DNA from: Myxococcales bacterium
GTDB taxonomy: Bacteria > Myxococcota_A > Polyangia > Polyangiales > Ga0077539
DNA: 64,000 bases
Assembly: GCA_016792845.1 (NCBI GenBank)
Contig: JAEUKH010000028.1
Span: 620,001-684,000 of the forward strand
Direction of reading: 5' to 3'
Shown: piece after piece, positions 36,327-44,809 of the stretch
Layout of the letters: every line of letters starts with the position of its first letter
How positions within the stretch are numbered: the first letter of the stretch is position 1
Translations under genes and position numbers: made by a program
The notes under the pieces: model-generated
What the model was told of the DNA's origin: nothing
Databases searched by the model: none
Seen by the model: the letters and a program-made list of their open reading frames with translations, nothing else

Positions 36327-39300
36327 ATGACGTCGCCGGTCAGGTCATCGCCCGCACAGTTGCCGTTTGTGTTGCCCCCGGGTTACCGCTTCGACGGCGT
36401 GCTCCGCGAGGGCGGCGTGGGCGCGGTCGCGCGCTGCATCGACCTCTCTGACGGCGCCGCGGTGGCCATCAAGCGCCTCGGTCGCCTCGACCCCGTGCGC
36501 CTCGCGCGGTGGTCACGCGAGGTGGCCGCGCTGGCGCGGTGCACGAGCCCCGCGGTGGTGCCCCTCAAGGCGCATGGCAGCCTCGACGACGGGCCCTGGT
36601 GCGCCTTCCCGTGGGTCGAGGGCGGCTCTCTGGCCGACAGGCTGAGCGAGGGGCCGCTTGGGCCACAGGAGGTCGTTGCGCTCGCGCGTCGGCTCACCCT
36701 GGCGCTCGGGGCCATCCACCGTGCGGGGGTCGTGCACCGCGACCTCAAGCCCGCGAACATCCTCTTGCCGGGCGGTGACGTCTCGGCGGCGCTGGTCACA
36801 GACTTCGGGCTCGCGCGCGGGGCCGACGCGGCCGCGGTCACCGACACCCGGGCTGTCGTCGGCACCCCCGCATACCTCTCGCCCGAGGTCGCCCGGGGCC
36901 TCGACGCGGGGCCCGCGAGCGACGTCTTCGCGCTCGGGGTCGTGCTCTACGAAGCGGCCGCGGGCAAGAACCCCTTCTTCGCAGACTCGGTGCTCGCGGC
37001 GGTGGCGCGGGTGATGCTGCTGCGGCCGCCGCCCCTCGACGCGGTGGTGCCGGGCTTTCCGCGTCGGCTCGCCGCGCAGATCGCGCGCCTCTTGGAGGTC
37101 AACGAGCGCGAGCGCCCCACCGACGGAGACGCCGCCCGGGCCCTCTTCGTCGACGACACCCTCGCTGACCCGGCGCCGGGCCCCGACACCCTCTGGCAGC
37201 TCGAACGCTGGCCCGCCACGGCCTTGGTGATGCGCCTCGACGCGCACGGCGCCCCGAGCGAGGCGACGCTCACAGGCGACGGGCCCGCGGCCGATCTCTC
37301 CGACGCGATTCGGCAGCTCAGCGACGCCGACGCCCGGGTCATCAGCCTCTCGCCCACCGCCCTCGCCGCCGTGTGGACCCACCTCGGAGGCACCCACCGC
37401 GCCCGCCTCGCCGCCCACGCCGCCCTGACCCTCGCGGCGCGCTTCCCCGCGGCGCAGTTGGGCCTCGGCACCGGCACCGCGCGGCTCGATCACCCGACGC
37501 CGCACGGCGACCCCCTCGGCGACGCCCTCGACGCCGCCCTCGCGCGCCTCGGCGCGGGCTCGGTGCGGCTCGACGCTGCCACCGAGGCCCTCCTCGGCGG
37601 GCGCTTTGTCTGCGCGCCCGAGGGCCCCGACAGCTTTCGCCTCGTGCGCGCGCAGCCCCACCCCGACTCGGGCGAGACCGAAGCCCTCGGCTCGCTCACG
37701 CCGCCCTTTCTCGGACGCGAGCGCGCCCTCAGCGCCCTCACCGACGCCGTCGCCGAAGCCCGCGACGAGGGCCCCAGGGTCGAGGTCGTGCTCGGGCCTC
37801 CGGGCATGGGCAAGACCCGCCTCGCCGAAGCCTTCGTCGCCCGCTGCGAGGGGCGCCCCGGACACTGCGTCTGGGTCTTGCGCGCCGACCCGCTCACCGC
37901 CGCCGTGCCCCTCGCGCTGGTGGGCCAAGGGCTCCGCGACGCCCGCGCGGCCCAAAACCCAGAATCCCAAAGCGCCGACCCGCGAGGAAGTGTTGACAGT
38001 GCGTCAAACACTGCCCGCTCGGCCGCCCTCGCGTCGCTCGCCGAAGGGCGGGGCGAGGGCCTCGACGGAGACCCCGCGGTGCGCCGCGAGCGTCACGAAG
38101 CGGCCTTGGGGTGGTGGCTCGCGCGCCACGCCGAGGGGCGCACCCTCGTGCTCGTCGTCGACGACCTTCAGTGGGCCGACGGGCCGAGCCTCGCGTGCCT
38201 CGGGGCGGGCCTCGGGCGCCTCGACACGCCGTGGGTGGCGGTGCTCTTCGGCCGACCTGAGAGCGCGGTGTCCGAGGCCCTCGCGGTCTTGCCGAGCCGA
38301 AACACCCGTCAGGTGAGCCTCGGGCCCCTCGCGCCGCGGGCCATCGCGCCGTGGCTCACCGAGGTGCTCGGGGCGGCCCGGGCCGAGAGCCTCGCGCCGC
38401 GGTTTGTCGAGCTCTCAGAGGGCAACCCGCTCTTTCTGCGCGAGCTCGCGCGGGCCTTGGCCGAGGGCCGCCCGCTCGGGGCCACGCCCACGATCCGGAC
38501 GCTGCTCCAAGCGCGCTGCGCGGCCCTCGACCCGCTTCAGCGTCGCACCCTGCGCGTGGCCGCGGTGCTCGGCAGGCGCTTCGCACAGGCCGCGCTCGAG
38601 GCCCTCCTCGCGATGCCCCTCGGCGAGGTCTTGCAGGGCCTCAGCCGCCGCGACTGGCTCCAGCGCGAGCTCGACGGCGACGCGGCCGCGCCGTGGTGGC
38701 GCTTTCGTCACGACCTCCTCTGCGACGCCGCGTACGACCTCGTGCCCCCCGAGGAGCGGCAGCGCGCCCACGCGAGCGCCCTGGCCTGGCTCGAATCGGC
38801 GCCCGACACCCCGCCGCGGGTTCGCCTCGCGCAGGCCGAGCGCGCCCACGACCCGCGGGCCATCGCGACCCACGCCTTCGCGGCGGCCTGCGCGGCCTTC
38901 GAGGCCAACGACATCGTCGACGCGGCGAAGCTCGTCGAGGTGGGCCTCAGCGCCGCGCCGAGCCCCGAACTCACCGTCGAGCTCCTCGCGGTGCAGGTGG
39001 TCACGAGCTTCTACCTCGGGCGCTTTCACGACGTGCGTGCGGTGGCCGCGCAGCTCTTGAGCCCCCACGCGCGCCCCTCGCGGTGGGTCTGTCGCGCCCT
39101 CGGGCACGTCGGCGCCATGGGGATGCACCTCGGCCTGGGCTTTGTCGGCTTGAGCCAGATCGAGAGCCTCCTCGCGCGACCCGAGCTGCCCGCCGAAGAC
39201 CTCGTCGAGGCCCTGGCGATGAGCCTCAACGGGCTCAGCCTCGCGCTCGAAACGAGGGCCGCGGCGGCCAGCGCGGCGCGGCTCGCGCAGCTCCGTGAGC

Positions 39301-39965
39301 AGGGCGCCCTTGAGAGCCCCACGACGCTCGGGTGGGTCGCCCACGCCCTCGCCTGGCACAGCCTCCTCGTCGGCGACCCCGAAGCGGCCGAGCGCGAAGC
39401 CACCCGCGCCATCGCACAATTCGAGCGCGGCCGCGACCGCCGAAACACCGTCGCGTCGTACGCCCTCCGAGGCCAGACGCGGCTCGGCCTCGGGCGCCCC
39501 GACGCCCTCGACGACGCGCGGGCCGCGTGCGCCCTCGGAGACGCCATCGGCGCAGGCTTCGCGCCCCTCTACGCCCGCATCCTCAGCGCCCTCGTCGAGT
39601 CGGCGGCCCCGAACGGAGACCTCGACCGCGCACAAGCGCAAGCCGAATTCGTCGCCGCCGCCCTCGGCCAGAGCCCCGTCATGCGCGGCTGGGCGGGCCT
39701 CGCCCTCGCCACCGTCGCCGCACGACGCGGGCGCCCCGAGGAGGCCCTCGCGAAGGCCCTCGACGCCTACGGCTGCGCGTCGTTCGTGCCCTACAACGCC
39801 CAGCTCCTCGCGGTGGCGCTGCAAAACGTTGACAGTGCGTCAACATCGTACCCGTGGCTGCGCAGCGAGGCGCGGCGCGTGCTCGCGTTGGCGCCCACGT
39901 TCCTCGGTCGAGACGGCCTCGCCGCGGCCCTCGCCGCGCGCCCCGGCCGCGACGACGAAGACTGA
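36327..39965 (+). CDS. Ser/Thr protein kinase with AAA ATPase and TPR-like C-terminus
   Basis: A 1,212-residue multidomain signalling protein. Kinase domain about residues 17-265: VAIKRL (ATP Lys), HRDLKPANILL (about 134), DFGLARG, GTPAYLSPEVARG. A region about 290-430 loosely resembles a degenerate nucleotide cyclase domain. An ATPase module starts near 465: PFLGRERALSAL, Walker A GPPGMGKT (about 490), Walker B LVLVVDDLQWAD. The C-terminal 500 residues are helical and TPR-like. This is the PknK-like layout frequent in myxobacteria. It is divergent from the FHA regulator, a plausible signalling partner. Two copies of a rare-codon palindrome lie inside the gene and a variant lies at its stop codon. 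Confidence 0.93.
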   Translation: MTSPVRSSPAQLPFVLPPGYRFDGVLREGGVGAVARCIDLSDGAAVAIKRLGRLDPVRLARWSREVAALARCTSPAVVPLKAHGSLDDGPWCAFPWVEGGSLADRLSEGPLGPQEVVALARRLTLALGAIHRAGVVHRDLKPANILLPGGDVSAALVTDFGLARGADAAAVTDTRAVVGTPAYLSPEVARGLDAGPASDVFALGVVLYEAAAGKNPFFADSVLAAVARVMLLRPPPLDAVVPGFPRRLAAQIARLLEVNERERPTDGDAARALFVDDTLADPAPGPDTLWQLERWPATALVMRLDAHGAPSEATLTGDGPAADLSDAIRQLSDADARVISLSPTALAAVWTHLGGTHRARLAAHAALTLAARFPAAQLGLGTGTARLDHPTPHGDPLGDALDAALARLGAGSVRLDAATEALLGGRFVCAPEGPDSFRLVRAQPHPDSGETEALGSLTPPFLGRERALSALTDAVAEARDEGPRVEVVLGPPGMGKTRLAEAFVARCEGRPGHCVWVLRADPLTAAVPLALVGQGLRDARAAQNPESQSADPRGSVDSASNTARSAALASLAEGRGEGLDGDPAVRRERHEAALGWWLARHAEGRTLVLVVDDLQWADGPSLACLGAGLGRLDTPWVAVLFGRPESAVSEALAVLPSRNTRQVSLGPLAPRAIAPWLTEVLGAARAESLAPRFVELSEGNPLFLRELARALAEGRPLGATPTIRTLLQARCAALDPLQRRTLRVAAVLGRRFAQAALEALLAMPLGEVLQGLSRRDWLQRELDGDAAAPWWRFRHDLLCDAAYDLVPPEERQRAHASALAWLESAPDTPPRVRLAQAERAHDPRAIATHAFAAACAAFEANDIVDAAKLVEVGLSAAPSPELTVELLAVQVVTSFYLGRFHDVRAVAAQLLSPHARPSRWVCRALGHVGAMGMHLGLGFVGLSQIESLLARPELPAEDLVEALAMSLNGLSLALETRAAAASAARLAQLREQGALESPTTLGWVAHALAWHSLLVGDPEAAEREATRAIAQFERGRDRRNTVASYALRGQTRLGLGRPDALDDARAACALGDAIGAGFAPLYARILSALVESAAPNGDLDRAQAQAEFVAAALGQSPVMRGWAGLALATVAARRGRPEEALAKALDAYGCASFVPYNAQLLAVALQNVDSASTSYPWLRSEARRVLALAPTFLGRDGLAAALAARPGRDDED
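37992..38007. repeat. Palindromic motif copy 1 inside the kinase gene
   Basis: GTTGACAGTGCGTCAA, identical to 39828-39843. The flanks extend the dyad outward (AGTGTTGAC left, GTCAAACACT right). It encodes V-D-S-A-S with GTT, AGT and TCA codons, which are rare in this window. Confidence 0.7.
39828..39844. repeat. Palindromic motif copy 2 inside the kinase gene
   Basis: GTTGAC-AGTGC-GTCAAC, a perfect 6-bp dyad with a 5-base centre. It shares 16 bases with the copy at 37992, again in the frame that gives V-D-S-A-S with rare codons. Confidence 0.7.
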
Positions 39966-39978
39966 CTGCGTGTCAAAC
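39963..39978. repeat. Diverged third copy at the kinase stop codon
   Basis: TGACTGCGTGTCAAAC starts on the kinase TGA. It keeps the TGAC-N5-GTCA dyad and the GTCAAAC right flank of copy 1 but has a different centre (TGCGT). It lies between two convergent genes. Confidence 0.4.
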
Positions 39979-40580
39979 TAGGAGCCGCCCCACGCCCGCC
40001 GCGGCCCCGCGTCGACGTGGACGAAGCCCGAGTCGGGGTAGAAGCCCACGCCGCCCGCGTGGCGCAAGCGCACGAAGCGCAAGAGCAGGGCGGTGGGCAC
40101 GCCCGCGAGCCTGAAGTCGACGGCGTTGCCGAGCACATGCTGGCTGTGCGGCGCGACATGGCGGCCCTTCTTGCGCAGGAGCTCGTTCATCTTGTCAGAG
40201 CGGTAGCCCGAGATGACCTCGCCGCGGAGGGCCGCGAAGCGCGTCGCGGCGAGGCGCACCGTGGCGATGGCCTCGGGCGCGATGGCGTGCTCTTGCCAGT
40301 TGGTGCGGTCGCGGAAGAAGCGGGCGAGGCGAGGGGGTTCGCCCGGGTCGCGTTCGGCGTCGAGCACCACGGCCTCGCGGGTGTGCACGTTGACGAGGGT
40401 GAGCCCGTCGGGCAAGCGCATCGGCGCCACCGCGAGGGAGGGCGCCTTCTTCGACGGCGAAGACGCAGACGGCGCTCCACCCGGCGCGCCCAAGGGCGGG
40501 AGAAACTGCGCCCGCGGAGGGTCGGCCGCCCCGGGCGCGGTCACCAAGAGCGCGGCGAGGGCGAGGCCGAGTGCCCTCAC
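39978..40580 (-). CDS. DUF882 / M15-type murein peptidase (YcbK-like)
   Basis: A 200-residue exported protein with an N-terminal signal (ALGLALAALLVTAPGAA), a Pro/Ser linker, then a zinc peptidase domain. SGYRSDKMNELL, H148-x6-D155 (SQHVLGNAVDF) and H188-x-D190 (GFVHVDAGPRRAWGG) give the three metal ligands of the D-Ala-D-Ala carboxypeptidase/endopeptidase fold. It probably trims peptide cross-links in the periplasm. The GTG start at 40580 overlaps the larE stop by GTGA, so it should be translationally coupled to larE. Confidence 0.88.
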   Translation of the reverse strand: MRALGLALAALLVTAPGAADPPRAQFLPPLGAPGGAPSASSPSKKAPSLAVAPMRLPDGLTLVNVHTREAVVLDAERDPGEPPRLARFFRDRTNWQEHAIAPEAIATVRLAATRFAALRGEVISGYRSDKMNELLRKKGRHVAPHSQHVLGNAVDFRLAGVPTALLLRFVRLRHAGGVGFYPDSGFVHVDAGPRRAWGGS

Positions 40581-41389
40581 GCGTTGAGCACCCGAAGTTT
40601 CACCACTTCGTTGTGCGAGCCCATGCGGTACCCGTCGAGGTCGAGGGTGGCGAAGCCGAAGCCCGCGGCCTTGCAGGCTGCCGAGAGCGCCTGGCGCTGG
40701 GCGAAGGCGGCGTCGATTTCGCCCGAGCCCACCTCGATGCGGGCCACGTCGCCGTGATAGCGCACCCGCACCTGCCGAAACCCGAGGGCCTTGATGGCCG
40801 ACTCGGCGAGGTCGATCTGCCGGAGCTTCTGCTGCGAGACCGAGGTGCCGTAGGGGATGCGCGAGGCGAGGCAGGCCGCGGCGGGCTTGTCCCACAAGGG
40901 CATGGCGAGGGCCTTGGCGACCCGGCGGACGTCGTCTTTTCGCATCGCGGCTTCGACCAGCGGCGCGCGCACGCCGCCCTCGTCGGCGGCCTTGAGCCCC
41001 GGGCGATGATCACCGAGGTCGTCGAGGTTGGTGCCGTTGCAGACCACCGCGAAGCCCCGGGCGTCGGCCTCGCGGCGCGCGATGCGGTAGAGCTCAGATT
41101 TGCAGAAATAGCAGCGGTTGGTGGCGTTGGCGACGTAGTTCGGGTCGTCGATCTCGTGCGACTCGACCAGCACATGCGGCACCCCGAGGGCCTTCGCGTA
41201 GGCCGCCGCCTCGTCGCGCTCGGCGAGCGGGAGGGCCGGAGACAGCGCCGTCATCGCGAGGCACCGGTCGCCCAAGACCTCGTGGGCGACCTTCAACACC
41301 AGGGCCGAGTCGATGCCGCCCGAGAAGCACACGAGGGCCGAAGGCATCGACGCGAACACCGCCCTGAGGGCATCTAGCTGAGCATCCAT
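40577..41389 (-). CDS. larE: LarE-type ATP-dependent sulfur transferase
   Basis: A 270-residue PP-loop protein, the usual LarE length. It adenylates and thiolates the pyridinium carboxylate precursor of the nickel-pincer cofactor of lactate racemase-type enzymes. Motifs: PP-loop CFSGGIDSALVLKVA (about 21-35), RCYFCKSELY (91-101), CNGTNLDDLGDHRPGLKAADE (117-137), WDKPAAACLASRIPYGT. Cys173 aligns with the sacrificial Cys176 of the Lactiplantibacillus enzyme. No larA, larB or larC is present in the window. Start ATG 41389 places the PP-loop as in homologs; in-frame starts further upstream are unlikely. Confidence 0.9.
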   Translation of the reverse strand: MDAQLDALRAVFASMPSALVCFSGGIDSALVLKVAHEVLGDRCLAMTALSPALPLAERDEAAAYAKALGVPHVLVESHEIDDPNYVANATNRCYFCKSELYRIARREADARGFAVVCNGTNLDDLGDHRPGLKAADEGGVRAPLVEAAMRKDDVRRVAKALAMPLWDKPAAACLASRIPYGTSVSQQKLRQIDLAESAIKALGFRQVRVRYHGDVARIEVGSGEIDAAFAQRQALSAACKAAGFGFATLDLDGYRMGSHNEVVKLRVLNA

Positions 41390-41483
41390 CGCGGAGACGC
41401 GAATAGCACACCCCGGAGCGTCTTTCATCGCCCCGAGGCCCATGCTACGACCCGCGCCCCGCTTGAGACGGAGCCCCGCGGCC

Positions 41484-42620
41484 ATGCACGAAGCCTCTAG
41501 AAGCCCAGAATCGCGCCCCGCGCCGCGCCCCGTGATGCAGGCGCTGACGCCCGAGCGACTGCACGAAATCATGGCCGACACCGGGGCGACCCTCGACGAG
41601 TGCCGGCGCCTCGTCGCGCAGATCACCCAGCGCGGCCGCGACGTGCTCTCGGGGGTGCGAAACGTGCGGGCGGGGGTGCGCGACGAGACCGCGCGGCGGG
41701 TGGCCGTGGGCGCGCTCAAGGTGCTCACCCGGCAGGCCTCGGCAGAAGACCCGTTTGTGAAGTTCGCCCTCGAGTGTCACGACGGCGCGGTGATCGAGAC
41801 GGTGCGAATTCCGCTCGAAAAGCCGGGGCGCTTTGTAGTGTGCGTGAGCTCCCAGGTAGGCTGCGCCATGGGCTGCGCGTTCTGCGCGACGGGCGAAATG
41901 GGCCTCTCACGCAACCTCGAAGCCTGGGAGATCATCGAGCAGATTCGCATCGTGGCGCGGGAGCTCGCGGCCACCAAGGCCGGCAGGGTCCACGGCGTGG
42001 TGTTTCAGGGCATGGGCGAGCCGCTGCACAACCTCGACAACGTGCTGACGGCGCTTGAGGTGATCCGCGACCCGTGCGGCCTCGCCATTGACGCGCGCAA
42101 CGTGACCCTCTGCACCGTGGGCCTCGTGCCCGGCATCGACCGGCTGACGGCCCTGGCGCCCCGGGCGCGGCTCGCGATCAGCGTGACAAGCGCGCGGGCG
42201 GCCCTGCGACGCAGGCTCGTGCCGATGGAGGGCCACCACCCGATCGCCGAGGTGATCGCCGCGGCGAAGCGGTACCACTCCCAGACCGGGCGCCTCGTCA
42301 TGCTGGCGTACGCGATGCTCGGCGGGGTCAACACCGACGACGAAGAGGCCGAGGCCCTGGCCAGGCTCCTCGACGGCTGGCCCGCCCGCCTCTCGCTCAT
42401 CGAATGGAACCCCGTGCCGGGCCAACCCTGGCGCCGCCCCACCGACGACGAGCGCCAGCGCTTCCACGACGCCCTCGGCCGCCTCGGGGTGCCCGTCGTG
42501 CGCCGCTACTCGGGCGGCAAAGACATCGGCGCCGCCTGCGGGCAGCTCGCCAGCGAGACCCGCCAACCTGAACGCAGCGCCCGTCGCCGCGCCAGCTGGA
42601 TGCTAGAGGAGACAGAATGA
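41484..42620 (+). CDS. RlmN/Cfr-family radical SAM methyltransferase
   Basis: About 378 residues. It has CSSQVGC-type and radical SAM Cys (VVCVSSQVGCAMGCAFCATG, giving CxxxCxxC), QGMGEPLHN, a conserved Ser region LAISVTSA, VMLAYAMLGGVNT, EWNPVPG, and the catalytic C-terminal Cys in GAACGQLA. Both catalytic Cys of RlmN (118 and 355 in E. coli) have equivalents. The N-terminal domain is short and lacks an obvious accessory fold. The family methylates adenine in 23S rRNA (A2503 C2 or C8) and sometimes tRNA. ATG 41484 follows GGAG by 10 bases; ATG 41442 and 41535 are alternatives. ATGA-coupled to the SDR gene. Confidence 0.85.
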   Translation: MHEASRSPESRPAPRPVMQALTPERLHEIMADTGATLDECRRLVAQITQRGRDVLSGVRNVRAGVRDETARRVAVGALKVLTRQASAEDPFVKFALECHDGAVIETVRIPLEKPGRFVVCVSSQVGCAMGCAFCATGEMGLSRNLEAWEIIEQIRIVARELAATKAGRVHGVVFQGMGEPLHNLDNVLTALEVIRDPCGLAIDARNVTLCTVGLVPGIDRLTALAPRARLAISVTSARAALRRRLVPMEGHHPIAEVIAAAKRYHSQTGRLVMLAYAMLGGVNTDDEEAEALARLLDGWPARLSLIEWNPVPGQPWRRPTDDERQRFHDALGRLGVPVVRRYSGGKDIGAACGQLASETRQPERSARRRASWMLEETE

Positions 42621-43408
42621 CCCACCGCCGCTTTGAAGACGCCGTCGCCCTGGTCACCGGCGGCGGTTCGGGCATTGGCCGGGCGATCGCCGTGCGCCTC
42701 GCGAGCGAGGGGGCCCGCGTCGCGGTGCTCGGCCGACACGAGCGCAGCCTCGGAGAGACCGTGGGCGAGATCGCCTACCAGCGCGGTAAAGCGCGGCACT
42801 ACGTCACCGACGTGCGCGACCCCGTGGCCCTCGAAGCCACCGTCGCGAGGGTGGTCAGCGATTGGGGCCCGCTCCGTCTGGTGATCGCCAACGCGGGCGT
42901 CTCCGAGCGAACCCCCTTGGTCGAGAGCGACCCCGAGGTGGTGCGGGCCATCGTCGACACGAACCTCCTCGGCACGTTCTGGACCTTCCGAGCGGTCACG
43001 CCGCACCTTGAGGTGACGGCCAAAGGGGGCGCGCGGCTCGTGGCGGTGACCTCGGTGCTTGGGCGCTTCGGTGTGCCCGGGTACAGCGCCTACTGTGCGG
43101 CCAAACACGGCGTGGTGGGCCTCGTACGGAGCCTCGCGTTGGAGCTCGCCCCCACCGGCGCCACCGTCAACGCGCTCTGCCCCGGCTGGACCGACACCCC
43201 CATGGCCGACCGCGGCCTCGCCGCCATCGCCGCGGCCGACGCGATCACCGAGCGCGAGGCCCGCAAGCGCGCCGAGTCGGCCCAGCCCCAGGGCCGCTTC
43301 GCCGACCCCGACGAGCTGGCCCACCTCGCGGCCTTCCTCTGCGACCCCGCGAGCCGCTCGATCACCGCCCAGGTGTACACCCTCGACAACGGCGCGACGC
43401 CGTTCTGA
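42617..43408 (+). CDS. Short-chain dehydrogenase/reductase
   Basis: A 263-residue classical SDR: VTGGGSGIGRAIAVRLASEG (nucleotide binding, about 10-30), VIANAGVS, catalytic Ser in AVTSVLGRFG, Tyr-x3-Lys in YSAYCAAKHG, and CPGWTDTPMA. The loop after the second strand (VLGRHERSL) suggests NADP(H). The substrate is not deducible. It starts inside the RlmN-like stop codon (ATGA), an unexpected pairing. A 1.9 kb ORF-free region follows. Confidence 0.92.
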   Translation: MTHRRFEDAVALVTGGGSGIGRAIAVRLASEGARVAVLGRHERSLGETVGEIAYQRGKARHYVTDVRDPVALEATVARVVSDWGPLRLVIANAGVSERTPLVESDPEVVRAIVDTNLLGTFWTFRAVTPHLEVTAKGGARLVAVTSVLGRFGVPGYSAYCAAKHGVVGLVRSLALELAPTGATVNALCPGWTDTPMADRGLAAIAAADAITEREARKRAESAQPQGRFADPDELAHLAAFLCDPASRSITAQVYTLDNGATPF

Positions 43409-43616
43409 CCGCCGCCCGAGCCGCCCGAGACCCGCGGGGAGGGCGCCACCCCGGATCACCCGCCGGTCGCCCCCTACACGCCGCGCCGAGAAGCGACACG
43501 CGCCGACCTGGGTGAGCCGCCGCCGAGGCCCCGCGCGAAGACGGCAGGGGAGGCCGAAACCCCGATCAAATCAGCCGTTTCGCGGCTGTGCATCGCGGCG
43601 ACCCGACGCCCCTGGA

Positions 43617-43642
43617 GTTAACAGAATAATCATTCTGTCAAC
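43617..43642. promoter_or_regulatory. Operator-like inverted repeat GTTAACAGAAT / ATTCTGTCAAC
   Basis: Two 11-bp arms (43617-43627 and 43632-43642) separated by AATC pair at 10 of 11 positions. It stands out as AT-rich in GC-rich surroundings. There is no T-run on either side, so an operator is more likely than a terminator. Confidence 0.5.
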
Positions 43643-43664
43643 CCACGGCGGGGCGACCCGAAGT

Positions 43665-43701
43665 CGACAGAAGCACCGTGCAGCGCTGACTGATTCTGTC
43701 G
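43665..43701. promoter_or_regulatory. Second ACAGAA/TTCTGT inverted pair
   Basis: CGACAGAA (43665-43672) and TTCTGTCG (43694-43701) form a perfect 8-bp inverted pair with a 21-base loop, 23 bases after the first one. The common core is ACAGAA/TTCTGT, so four half-sites lie within 85 bases. Confidence 0.45.
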
Positions 43702-44211
43702 CCTGAACACCCGTCACTGGCGGCATGTTCGGTACTGAACGGTTGAACGATCGCCTCGCGACCGCCATCCGAGGCGCCGACGCCGTCAGAACGACGCATC
43801 GGGCTGCGAGCGGCCCGCGGCGAGGGGAGCTGAACACGCACCTGAACGGCCCCAATCGACCGCGGAATTCAGCGACCGAGCCGCGCACCGAACGGGCGCA
43901 CCGCGAGCGCGACAGGCTGCGCGCCTGGGCGCCTGGGCGCAGGGGCCGCCGGACCGCCAAGCCGCCCGAAGTCGTGATGGGGCCCGGAGTCGTCGCGCGG
44001 GCACGGCCTCGGCTCTGTCACGCGCGTCGAGACCCCGGGCTCGCGGTCGGCGATCGCCAGGAGCGCGCCCCGACACGCAGAAGCTTCGCCGTTCTTCGGA
44101 GGCTCCACGAGGGGTGTCACCGCGCGCAATCCCCAGTCTCCACCACAGCACCGACTGACCGGAAGTGATGCCGATGACAAACCTACCCAACGGGCGGGAG
44201 GCTCACGGGAT

Positions 44212-44259
44212 ACCGACCCATCAGACTCCAGTCGCACACTTACAGACTAATGGGTCGGT
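44212..44259. other. Stem-loop with perfect 10-bp arms
   Basis: ACCGACCCAT (44212-44221) pairs exactly with ATGGGTCGGT (44250-44259) across a 28-base loop that contains CAGACT twice. It could be part of a structured RNA. The arms are too far from a T-run to be an ordinary terminator. Confidence 0.45.
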
Positions 44260-44430
44260 TTATGATCGCTTTCCGACCGGGTGTCACAGTCGACAAACTG
44301 GCGCCCCAGTCGAGGTGAAGAGGTCGTGGATGAGGCCGCCCCAGCACTGCCAGATTGTCGATTTTTTTAGAGTATTTAGCACCACAGTCGTGCGGGTCGG
44401 TTCGCCCCCAGGGGCGGTGGATCGTGCTCC

Positions 44431-44490
44431 GGCAGCGGCTGACAGCGACCGACAGTGACTGACAGTGACTGACAGTGACCGACAGCGATC
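44431..44490. repeat. 10-bp tandem repeat (GACAGYGAYY), five to six units
   Basis: Five consecutive decamers from 44441: GACAGCGACC, GACAGTGACT, GACAGTGACT, GACAGTGACC, GACAGCGATC. A degenerate copy, GGCAGCGGCT, precedes them. Ten bases is not a multiple of three, in line with a noncoding location. Confidence 0.85.
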
Positions 44491-44783
44491 GACCGTGTTG
44501 GGGAGCGACGGGGCCCGTCGGGCGGCTCGGCCGCGAAGCGCGCTTGGGCAGCGGGCGACGCTCGAACTGGCCTGAGGGCGTCAACGACCGTCGGCAAGGG
44601 CGAGCCGGCGCCGACCCGACACGCCGCCGACCCTGTGGACGCCCAGGGCCTGGCCGAGCTGCGCCTCCGCGCGAAGACGCCGCCGCCCCAGCCGCCGCAT
44701 CAACGGCCCGACAGCCCGGCCGCGGCACCGACCACACAGGCCGCCGCGCGAAGAGCGCCCAATGCGAGACCGAGACTGAGCCC

Positions 44784-44809
44784 GGAGACTGGGACCGGAG
44801 ACTGGGATC
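44784..44809. repeat. 13-bp tandem duplication
   Basis: GGAGACTGGGACC (44784-44796) is followed directly by GGAGACTGGGATC (44797-44809). Looser purine-rich relatives continue to about 44865. Confidence 0.6.

Noticed and set aside
40577..41728. Long 383-residue LarE reading
   Set aside because: The first 113 residues have no LarE similarity and overlap the divergent RlmN-like gene; the PP-loop position fits ATG 41389.
44362..44368. T7 run as a rho-independent terminator
   Set aside because: No GC-rich hairpin directly precedes it on the plus strand; the nearest stem is about 100 bases away.
44431..44490. CRISPR array
   Set aside because: The units are 10 bases, directly adjacent and without unique spacers, and there is no cas gene.
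43725..44737. Short open frames on both strands in the ORF-free region (for example 43725-44168 plus, 44240-44737 minus)
   Set aside because: They lack third-position bias, ribosome sites and recognisable motifs, and run through the tandem repeats.
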